Part shown: positions 6,684 through 11,276 of the stretch, one piece after another
How the letters are laid out: the number at the start of each line of letters is the position of its first letter
Numbering within the stretch: position 1 is the stretch's first letter
Source: Candidatus Woesebacteria bacterium GW2011_GWA1_41_7
Lineage (GTDB): Bacteria > Patescibacteriota > Microgenomatia > UBA8517
NCBI GenBank assembly: GCA_000997405.1
Contig: LCBU01000008.1
Location: 1-11,276, forward strand
Direction: 5' to 3'
DNA length: 11,276 bases
The notes under the pieces: generated by a model
Seen by the model: only the letters and a program-made list of their open reading frames with translations
Told to the model about the DNA's origin: nothing
Database searches by the model: none
Made by a program: the position numbers and the translations under genes

Positions 6684-7133
6684 TTAATTATTTGCTTCGA
6701 TCTCTTTTATTTCCTGAAGTCTACGCTCATATCTGGCTTTGCCCGAGAATTTAGTTTCTAAAAATGCAATAAGCATTGCTTTGGCTTCTTTTTCTTCGGT
6801 AAAATCCGCAGCGATCACTAATATATTCATATCGTCATCGTTTCTTCCCGCCTCAACCTGAAAAACATTTTTTCCGATAGACGATCTTATTCCGTCAAAT
6901 TTGTTTGCCAAAACATCTACCCCCACCCCGCTTCCGCAAAGAAGAACACCGCGCGCTCCATTTGTTTTGGCAACAAGTGAAGCAACATCTTCGGCGTATT
7001 TTGTGAAGTCATCGCCGGGATTCAAATGGCTTGCTCCCAAATCCTGATAAGGATATTCCATTTCAAAAAGCCATTTGGCTATTTTTTCTTTCAGTTCGTA
7101 ACCCCTATGATCAGCTCCTAAAAAAATTTTCAT
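6684..7133 (-). CDS. rpiB: Ribose-5-phosphate isomerase B family (RpiB/LacA/LacB)
   Basis: This 149-residue enzyme would interconvert ribose-5-phosphate and ribulose-5-phosphate. IFLGADHRGYELK (residues 3-15) gives the Asp8-His9 pair, and GVLLCGSGVG (62-71) gives the base Cys66 and Ser68. The C-terminus keeps Arg134 and Arg138 with the i, i+4 spacing of the phosphate-binding arginines. The usual REHNDAN block is replaced by GRNDDDMN (96-103), so the histidine that helps open the sugar ring (His99 in E. coli) is absent; an ungapped alignment puts Asp99 there. The frame extends ten codons upstream, but ATG 7133 is preferred: it starts the conserved strand directly and has AGGA (7139-7142) 5 nt upstream. 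It begins 13 nt after tpiA. A related galactose-6-phosphate isomerase or other sugar-phosphate isomerase role cannot be excluded. Confidence 0.87.
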   Translation of the reverse strand: MKIFLGADHRGYELKEKIAKWLFEMEYPYQDLGASHLNPGDDFTKYAEDVASLVAKTNGARGVLLCGSGVGVDVLANKFDGIRSSIGKNVFQVEAGRNDDDMNILVIAADFTEEKEAKAMLIAFLETKFSGKARYERRLQEIKEIEANN

Positions 7134-7146
7134 ATATTTCCTGTGC

Positions 7147-7806
7147 TTACTTAAATCCTTCAACTAATTCTAGCAGTTTTGCCTTTGGATCGGGAGATTT
7201 AACAACCGCCGTAGCAATCGCCACACCCACAGCTCCCAGTTCCAAACTTTTTTTAATGTCCTCCATTGACGAAACACCTGCCCCGACAATCAAAGGTTCT
7301 CCGCTTGATCTGGCAACATCTGCCGCTTGGGAAATAATTTCCGGTTGTGCCTTGGTAACTGAAGTCTCTGTGGAACCGATAAATTCCGGTGGTTCATAGG
7401 CCACAAATGTCGGTTTGAGTTCTGCTACACTTTTTAATTCCTCAAGACTGTCGGCAAAAATTAAAGTCTTAAGATTTGCCTCTTTTGCTTTTTCGTTTGC
7501 GTTGGCAAGGGCATTAAAATCATTAAATTTATGTTCCGAGTGGTTCAAAAATACTCCTGAAACTCCAATTTTTGCCGCCTCCTGGGGTAATGTCCAACCT
7601 GTGTGTGCGCCATAGTTCACCGGATCTACATGCTGTATCCAAACTTCCAAAGTGGTTGATGCAACAACCATTTCAGCATCAATTACCTGAACAACCGGGA
7701 TTATTTTTACCTGAGATTCATGAGCTACTTCTTCAATGCTGTTTGTTAAGGCGACTGCTTTTTCGCCGGAGCTTTCCTCGAAGGCCTTGTAATTTACAAA
7801 TATCAT
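7147..7806 (-). CDS. tpiA: Triosephosphate isomerase, archaeal-type short form
   Basis: TIM interconverts dihydroxyacetone phosphate and glyceraldehyde-3-phosphate, feeding gap and pgk. The catalytic Lys7 is in FVNYKAF. His89 is in FLNHSEH (bacterial enzymes have GHSE). The catalytic Glu138 is in VAYEPPEFIG, where bacterial enzymes read AYEPVWAIG. QHVDPVNYGAHTGWTLPQ (58-75) and VGAGVSS (174-180) also match the archaeal subfamily. Length is 219 residues, against about 250 for bacterial or eukaryotic TIM, again the archaeal size. The ATG overlaps the glutaredoxin stop (ATGA), giving translational coupling; no Shine-Dalgarno is visible. An inverted repeat ends about 7 nt before the start. Identification as TIM is firm; the archaeal-type call rests on remembered signature residues and length. 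Confidence 0.95.
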   Translation of the reverse strand: MIFVNYKAFEESSGEKAVALTNSIEEVAHESQVKIIPVVQVIDAEMVVASTTLEVWIQHVDPVNYGAHTGWTLPQEAAKIGVSGVFLNHSEHKFNDFNALANANEKAKEANLKTLIFADSLEELKSVAELKPTFVAYEPPEFIGSTETSVTKAQPEIISQAADVARSSGEPLIVGAGVSSMEDIKKSLELGAVGVAIATAVVKSPDPKAKLLELVEGFK

Positions 7807-8060
7807 TTAATTGGTTGACCAATAATCTGGTCAATCTTTACCTTGTCAAAACCGATTACCGTCTCCGACCTTCCGTCATCAAGTGTTATATGAACAAAGG
7901 GAACGCCCAAAAAACCACCGGATAATTTTGACATTTCGTCTTTGGCATTTTCATCCAAATCTACAAGTTTTTCAACAAAAGAAATTTTCCTCTCGTTCAA
8001 ATAATCTTTGAGCATCTTACAGTAAGGACAGGTTGTTGTGGAGAAAATTGTAACTTGCAT
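7803..8060 (-). CDS. Glutaredoxin-like thiol oxidoreductase
   Basis: This 85-residue protein has a thioredoxin fold. The N-terminal strand VTIFSTTTCPYCK carries the dithiol Cys11-Cys14 (CPYC, the classic glutaredoxin motif). Residues 52-57 (GVPFVH) hold the cis-Pro54, and VIGFDKVKIDQIIG is the usual C-terminal turn and helix. It probably exchanges disulfides with cytoplasmic proteins or low-molecular-weight thiols; the partner reductase is not in the window. The start is ATG 8060, and the stop TGA overlaps tpiA by 4 bp. It is the first gene of the tpiA-rpiB-pgk cluster, and transcription may run in from the gene 42 bp upstream. A weak promoter (TAGACC, 18 bp, TAATAT) is possible in that gap but not convincing. 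NrdH-type redoxins are the main alternative. Confidence 0.9.
   Translation of the reverse strand: MQVTIFSTTTCPYCKMLKDYLNERKISFVEKLVDLDENAKDEMSKLSGGFLGVPFVHITLDDGRSETVIGFDKVKIDQIIGQPIK
7813..7836. repeat. Hairpin-forming inverted repeat before tpiA
   Basis: TTGACCA (7815-7821) and TGGTCAA (7828-7834) are exact complements around a 6-nt loop. The dyad lies in the last codons of the glutaredoxin gene, ending about 7 nt upstream of the tpiA ATG. A hairpin in the mRNA there could affect initiation at this start, which has no Shine-Dalgarno. It may be a coding coincidence. Confidence 0.35.
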
Positions 8061-8102
8061 GCCTAAACTAATATTAACTCAAAAATAGGTGTTTGGTCTA
8101 GA

Positions 8103-8546
8103 CTAAAAAGAACCTTCTAAAATACGTTTAGATCCTTTAACAATAATAATCTGATTGTATCCCGGATATTTTGAGGAATCATATTCCAAAAGGTATCCCC
8201 CTTTTGCCTGTCTCATTGTTCCTAAAATTATGGTTTTTGATCCGTTACCCAAAAGCACTTGATAATTTTCCCCTTCTTTCAAAGCGGGAAGGTCCGCCAG
8301 TATTTCATTTCTTGTTGCGATTCCGATGCCCGGCTCTCCGGAAACATTTTTAAGTTCAACTTTTTCTGCATCAACCGGAATTTCCAAACCTTTAAACTTT
8401 TCTTTGATTTGTTCCTCTATCCCGGGAGTACTCGAAGGAATGTTAAAGGAAGGGTTATTTTTTCTGAGCTTCGGGGAAACCAGAAAAAACAAAACAACAA
8501 CTACCACCAAGGCTAATAATATGGTTGCAATCTTTTTAATAATCAC
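8103..8546 (-). CDS. Single-pass membrane-anchored hypothetical protein
   Basis: This 147-residue protein starts at GTG 8546. Residues 5-24 (KIATILLALVVVVVLFFLV) are one strongly hydrophobic helix after a Lys-rich start, so the protein is probably anchored with its C-terminus outside the cell. A low-complexity stretch (NNPSFNIPSSTPG) leads to a domain from about residue 45. That domain ends in LEYDSSKYPGYNQIIIVKG and ILEGSF, a pattern I associate with a recurring exported beta-rich domain in CPR genomes. The C-terminal portion is loosely reminiscent of anti-sigma RskA-type ectodomains, but there is no N-terminal zinc-binding cytoplasmic region, so that role is not supported. A promoter with an exact TTGACA lies just upstream. 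It is 42 bp ahead of the glutaredoxin gene on the same strand. Function is unknown. Confidence 0.72.
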   Translation of the reverse strand: MIIKKIATILLALVVVVVLFFLVSPKLRKNNPSFNIPSSTPGIEEQIKEKFKGLEIPVDAEKVELKNVSGEPGIGIATRNEILADLPALKEGENYQVLLGNGSKTIILGTMRQAKGGYLLEYDSSKYPGYNQIIIVKGSKRILEGSF

Positions 8547-8556
8547 CTTGAGCGAA

Positions 8557-8584
8557 AGTTTACACCAAGTCCCGGCAATGTCAA
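8557..8584 (-). promoter_or_regulatory. Promoter of the anchored protein at 8103-8546
   Basis: On the minus strand a consensus TTGACA (8584-8579) is followed after 16 bp by TAAACT (8562-8557, four of six consensus bases). The predicted start near 8550 leaves only about 4 nt before the GTG at 8546, implying a near-leaderless mRNA. The 93-bp gap 8547-8639 holds nothing else recognisable. Confidence 0.5.
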
Positions 8585-8639
8585 GATTAGATCCCTGGGC
8601 AATTACCGCAAAATTAACGCAGTTTACCCGCAGGGGAAA

Positions 8640-8813
8640 TTATTTTAAATATATACTAAAAAGTGCCATCACGGCAGCCACCAATAACCATTGCGTTGAG
8701 GCTAACCAGATGTCGCTTCCTATCCAACCGGAGATCGAAAATAAAACCGCAACGACAGCCCCGAACATCAATGTTTTGGAAACCAGTTCCTTATTCTTAT
8801 GCAAAATTTTCAA
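8640..8813 (-). CDS. Small two-helix membrane protein
   Basis: This is a 57-residue hydrophobic protein if started at TTG 8813, which has a near-perfect Shine-Dalgarno (AGGGGGTGA, 8819-8827) 5 nt upstream. The frame is open to ATG 8852 (70 residues) and also contains a GTG at 8822, but those starts lack a usable site and lie on or before the predicted promoter. After a charged start (KILHKNKELVSKT) come two membrane helices, about residues 14-30 (TLMFGAVVAVLFSISGW) and 39-56 (STQWLLVAAVMALFSIYL), joined by a short loop IGSDIWLA. The loop and the ASTQWLLVA segment look like a family I recall from CPR genomes, with no known function. It may form oligomers or accompany a larger membrane protein. 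It is upstream of, and codirectional with, the anchored protein gene. Confidence 0.72.
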   Translation of the reverse strand: MKILHKNKELVSKTLMFGAVVAVLFSISGWIGSDIWLASTQWLLVAAVMALFSIYLK

Positions 8814-8818
8814 CTTAC

Positions 8819-8827
8819 TCACCCCCT
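8819..8827 (-). promoter_or_regulatory. Shine-Dalgarno site fixing a TTG start
   Basis: AGGGGGTGA on the minus strand differs by one base from the full complement of the 16S rRNA 3' end (AGGAGGTGA). It lies 5 nt before TTG 8813, which favours that codon over the upstream ATG and GTG. Confidence 0.6.
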
Positions 8828-8834
8828 CATTAAT

Positions 8835-8843
8835 AATATACCA
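8835..8843 (-). promoter_or_regulatory. Extended -10 promoter of the two-helix protein
   Basis: On the minus strand TGG-TATATT (8843-8835) forms an extended -10 element; no good -35 is visible. The predicted start near 8828 gives a leader of about 15 nt made up almost entirely of the Shine-Dalgarno site. Confidence 0.45.
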
Positions 8844-8844
8844 C

Positions 8845-8873
8845 TTGACCAAAAACTTTATAAAAAGTAAATT
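8845..8873 (+). promoter_or_regulatory. Possible promoter driving the zinc-ribbon gene
   Basis: TTGACC (8845-8850, five of six) and TAAATT (8868-8873, four of six) are spaced by 17 bp. Transcription would start near 8880, giving a 5' leader of about 146 nt that contains the inverted-repeat element at 8924-8994. It is back to back with the divergent promoter at 8835-8843. Confidence 0.4.
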
Positions 8874-8923
8874 GGACCAATTGGTGAATTACGGTGAAAT
8901 TCCGTAGATGTGCCGCAACTGTT

Positions 8924-8989
8924 TATCCCCACACCAAAAGTCTAATTAGACCAAGGTTGGGGACGCCCCACCGAATTGGTGTGGGGATA
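8924..8989. repeat. 66-bp inverted-repeat element, structured leader or MITE-like
   Basis: The outer arms TATCCCCACACCAA (8924-8937) and TTGGTGTGGGGATA (8976-8989) are a perfect 14-bp inverted repeat. Inside lie a perfect 12-bp palindrome GTCTAATTAGAC (8940-8951) and a 5-bp hairpin TGGGG-ACG-CCCCA (8958-8970). A 10-bp palindrome GGATATATCC (8985-8994) overlaps the right arm. Folded as RNA this gives a closing stem with two inner hairpins. Alternative pairings are possible because CCCCA and TGGGG each occur twice, so the structure could switch. As DNA it could be a 62-bp element with 12-bp terminal repeats flanked by TA, as expected for a Tc1/mariner or IS630-type miniature element. No T-loop or acceptor end is present, so it is not a tRNA. 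It lies in the 212-bp gap 8814-9025, which is otherwise taken up by promoters. Confidence 0.6.
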
Positions 8990-9025
8990 TATCCAGAACC
9001 CAATTTAGTAGTCCCGAGCAGGAAT

Positions 9026-9883
9026 ATGACATATATAGAGTCTCCCACAAAAACAATCGAAAGGTTTATCCCCTCTTGGAGACATACCCAAAAAGATCGT
9101 TTAAATCAGGAAATAATCAGTGCTTTTAATGAAACACACAGGCATCCCGACAAATATAAATTTAAATTCAATAATGAAAAATTGGTTGACTACCTGACAG
9201 ACACAGAAATAAACATCGACTCTTCAACATATCTTGGTAAGAAAGATGCCGAACTCTTGAATGTTCTTACTTCCTGGGTTTCTGAAAACGAATCCGGAAC
9301 CGCAATTTGGATCAGTCCGGCATACGAATCAGCTTACCCTTGTAATAAGATCACAATGTATAAAATAGAGGCCGATTCCCCAAATGAAAAAACAACATCT
9401 AACATAACCGTGCTATTTGATTCCCCCAAAAATCATACTTTACAAATCGCCGCAAAATTAAATCCGTCTTTTGATGATATAAAAGATCCCGAGACGTTAA
9501 GAAATAAACTGTTTGTGGTTGACGAGGACTTTAATCTTGCCGGTTTACTTGAGCTTGTTGGGGAAAAGAATAGTGAAATTCCCACACCAAGCAATCAATT
9601 GGTTGATTATTTTGTCGGCCTAATCCAATCCGGTATGGATGCCGAATTTGTGGCTCAGCAAATGGATCAAAAGGGGATTGTCGGCAGTTTTTCAGTGAGC
9701 TGTGGAGGTCTAGAATCCTCATCAAGTCTTGAAAAAAACTCTCTAACTATAAATCTGACAGGGCAAGAAGACAGATATGGTTCACTGAGCTTTACCTGTC
9801 CCAAATGCGGAACTACAAATATCAGACCTTTTGGTAGGCTTCTTCAAAATTGCATGCACTGCGGCGGGGATGTTAGATGCTAA
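9026..9883 (+). CDS. Uncharacterised protein with C-terminal zinc ribbon
   Basis: This 285-residue soluble protein starts at ATG 9026. The frame is open back to GTG 8894, but that stretch translates the palindromic element and looks non-coding. No signal peptide or membrane helix is seen. Residues 90-130 contain SGTAIWISPAYESAYPCNKITMY and a beta-rich stretch. A helical segment around 187-217 (SNQLVDYFVGLIQSGMDAEFVAQQM) follows. The C-terminus is a zinc ribbon: CPKC (258-261), then NCMHC (Cys276, Cys279) and a final Cys285 after GGDVR. The segment CGTTNIRPFGRLLQNC fits a rubredoxin-type knuckle that could bind nucleic acid or protein. I do not recognise the family by name; similar proteins of this size with a closing C-x2-C pair seem to recur in CPR genomes. 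An AGGA at 9020-9023 is only 2 nt from the ATG. It converges on the permease gene with an 11-bp overlap. Confidence 0.75.
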   Translation: MTYIESPTKTIERFIPSWRHTQKDRLNQEIISAFNETHRHPDKYKFKFNNEKLVDYLTDTEINIDSSTYLGKKDAELLNVLTSWVSENESGTAIWISPAYESAYPCNKITMYKIEADSPNEKTTSNITVLFDSPKNHTLQIAAKLNPSFDDIKDPETLRNKLFVVDEDFNLAGLLELVGEKNSEIPTPSNQLVDYFVGLIQSGMDAEFVAQQMDQKGIVGSFSVSCGGLESSSSLEKNSLTINLTGQEDRYGSLSFTCPKCGTTNIRPFGRLLQNCMHCGGDVRC

Positions 9884-11276
9884 GCCCGATTAAACCCAGA
9901 AGTCCGATACAGATGAGGCAGGGCACAATCACGCCTTTTATTACATCTTTCTCCCTATGTTTTATACCAACCACAGCTTCCGCAATAAGAATATCGGCCA
10001 GTGCAATCATGTTACCTACCGCTCCCCCGACAACCGCCAGGGCCAATATTTTATCAACATTGAAATTTAGTTCCCTCGCGGCAGCAGCAAAGAAATTGCC
10101 AAACATCAAGTTGGATATTGTCACACTGCCCGTCAAAAAGCTGCCGAAAGCCCCAATTAGAGGCGCCCAAAGAGGCAGGAAGGCGTTTCTAACACCAATC
10201 ACCAGAAAATCTATCATGGACTTCATGCCGGAAATGTTTTGAGCGGAATTTACCATTATTTGAGCCATTGAAGACATAAAGACTATAACCAAGAAAGGCT
10301 CTATAGATTTTTCCAAGGCAATTTTTGACGAATTGAAAAATGTTTTTGTTGAAACTTTGTAAAATAATATAGTCACTATTCCGGCCAAAATTAGTACAAA
10401 ACCGGGGTTAAAAAATGAGAACGTGTGTTTAACCATTAGTGGCACTGATAAACCGGAGGGTCCCAATACCACCTTCCCGATGATTAATAGAGAAATTAAA
10501 ACTATATAAGGGAAAATTGTTTTTTTAAGAGGAATTTCGGGAGCGGCTCTTCCGGAACTTATAAAACCGGAGTTTCTTTTTGGAACAAAAAGACCTGTTT
10601 TAATCGACAAAAGAATAATGACCAAGCTTAAAGCCGAACCTAAGATTGACGGGAATTCCGGACCCAAAAATACGGTTAAGACGGATGAGGCGGCAAATAC
10701 CAATCCCGACCATAGCGCAAAAGGAAGCATCTCAAGAAAACTTCTTTTTTGATCTTCTTTTCCTTTTACCAGAAACCAAAGCATGAAAACCGGAATTATA
10801 ATTCCCACCAAACCATACAAGGAAGCCTTAAAAGGAAGTTGGCTACCGGCCAATTCTCCGAATCCTATTTTGATTGGGGCCCCGGCCGCACCAAAAACTC
10901 CTGCTGTACTGTTACCCAACAGTGAAAGAACAACTGCACTTAGAGGGTTAATTCCCAGTCCTATCAAAAGGGGTGCAACAACCGTTGCAGGAGTTCCAAA
11001 CCCGGCCGTCCCTTCCAAAAAATTTTCAAAAAACCATGCTAAAAGTATTACCTGTATTCTCAGGTCCTTTGAGATGGATTCCAGATAAAAACCAATATTT
11101 TCCGTTACTTTTGTTTCCTTAAGAATTTCAAGGAAAAAGATTGCACCAAAAATGATAAAGAATATATCAAGAGCCACGAAAAAACCTTTTCCAACCGAGG
11201 CAATAAAAAAGTCTGGTTTTATTTTCCAATAAAAACCGGCTGTCGCTCCCACAAAAATAAGCGCTATCAAAGAAAT
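9873..11276 (-). CDS. lldP: L-lactate permease family transporter (5' partial)
   Basis: The frame runs off the right edge (467 codons visible; LctP/LldP proteins are usually 500-550 residues), so perhaps the first 30-60 residues are missing; the TTG at 11270 is not a real start. The signature ENFLEGTAGFGTPATVVAPLL (residues 82-102 counted from 11270) matches the ESFLEGAAGFGAP motif of lactate/glycolate permeases. It is followed by LGINPLSAVVLSLLGNS and FGAAGAPIKIG, also typical. Roughly a dozen hydrophobic helices span the protein, and a second diagnostic segment, GSVTISNLMFGNF, lies near residue 390. Known members import lactate or glycolate with protons. In a fermenting cell the carrier could run outward as a lactate exporter, which is an inference. 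No lactate dehydrogenase is in the window. Its stop lies inside the end of the convergent zinc-ribbon gene. Confidence 0.9.
   Translation of the reverse strand: MSLIALIFVGATAGFYWKIKPDFFIASVGKGFFVALDIFFIIFGAIFFLEILKETKVTENIGFYLESISKDLRIQVILLAWFFENFLEGTAGFGTPATVVAPLLIGLGINPLSAVVLSLLGNSTAGVFGAAGAPIKIGFGELAGSQLPFKASLYGLVGIIIPVFMLWFLVKGKEDQKRSFLEMLPFALWSGLVFAASSVLTVFLGPEFPSILGSALSLVIILLSIKTGLFVPKRNSGFISSGRAAPEIPLKKTIFPYIVLISLLIIGKVVLGPSGLSVPLMVKHTFSFFNPGFVLILAGIVTILFYKVSTKTFFNSSKIALEKSIEPFLVIVFMSSMAQIMVNSAQNISGMKSMIDFLVIGVRNAFLPLWAPLIGAFGSFLTGSVTISNLMFGNFFAAAARELNFNVDKILALAVVGGAVGNMIALADILIAEAVVGIKHREKDVIKGVIVPCLICIGLLGLIGLSI

Noticed and set aside
7134..7163. Ten-residue extension of RpiB from 7163
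   Set aside because: It overlaps the end of tpiA; ATG 7133 has an AGGA site 5 nt upstream and begins the first conserved strand.
8924..8994. tRNA or tRNA-like cloverleaf
   Set aside because: The folded shape is branched but there is no T-loop sequence, no anticodon-arm geometry and no acceptor end.
8894..9025. N-terminal extension of the zinc-ribbon protein from GTG 8894
   Set aside because: The stretch is made of palindromic DNA, has no ribosome binding site at the GTG, and yields an unconvincing Pro/Arg-rich peptide; ATG 9026 is preferred.
1..11276. CRISPR array, insertion sequence transposase or defence system
   Set aside because: No regularly spaced repeats, no transposase or nuclease motifs and no toxin-antitoxin-like pair were seen on either strand.

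Overview
The window most resembles a genome fragment of a Candidate Phyla Radiation (Patescibacteria) bacterium, probably Microgenomates-like. The evidence is AT-rich DNA, very tight gene packing, reduced or compact central-metabolism enzymes, a split transketolase, an archaeal-looking triosephosphate isomerase, and small membrane-anchored proteins with Pro/Ser/Thr linkers. TGA is a normal stop (it ends both transketolase halves and the glutaredoxin), so this is not a UGA-recoded Gracilibacteria or Absconditabacteria genome. The lineage is an inference from style; no rRNA gene is present.

Layout. Positions 2-1290 (+) hold two exported or membrane-anchored proteins; the first is cut by the window edge. 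Positions 1298-4813 (-) form an apparent operon read right to left: gap (GAPDH), a LOG/lysine-decarboxylase-like protein, and the N- and C-terminal halves of transketolase. A 78-bp divergent promoter region separates gap from a family 2 glycosyltransferase (4892-5755, +). The 3' end of that gene overlaps the 3' end of a compact pgk by 51 bp. Positions 5705-8060 (-) form a second metabolic cluster read right to left: glutaredoxin, tpiA, rpiB, pgk. Upstream of it are a single-pass membrane protein (8103-8546, -) and a two-TM mini-protein (8640-8813, -). A 212-bp intergenic region (8814-9025) holds divergent promoters and a dense nest of inverted repeats. It precedes an unrecognised zinc-ribbon protein (9026-9883, +), which converges on a lactate-permease-family transporter (9873-11276, -, cut by the right edge).

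Together the metabolic genes cover the triose-phosphate segment of glycolysis (TIM, GAPDH, PGK), the non-oxidative pentose phosphate pathway (RpiB, transketolase) and possible lactate transport. That fits a small fermentative cell feeding pentoses and hexoses through glyceraldehyde-3-phosphate. No CRISPR array, tRNA, rRNA, insertion sequence or defence cassette was seen. The most unusual items are the palindromic element at 8924-8994, the zinc-ribbon protein behind it, the compact PGK, the archaeal-type TIM, the RpiB lacking the usual active-site His, and several promoters placed so close to the start codon that the mRNAs would be nearly leaderless.
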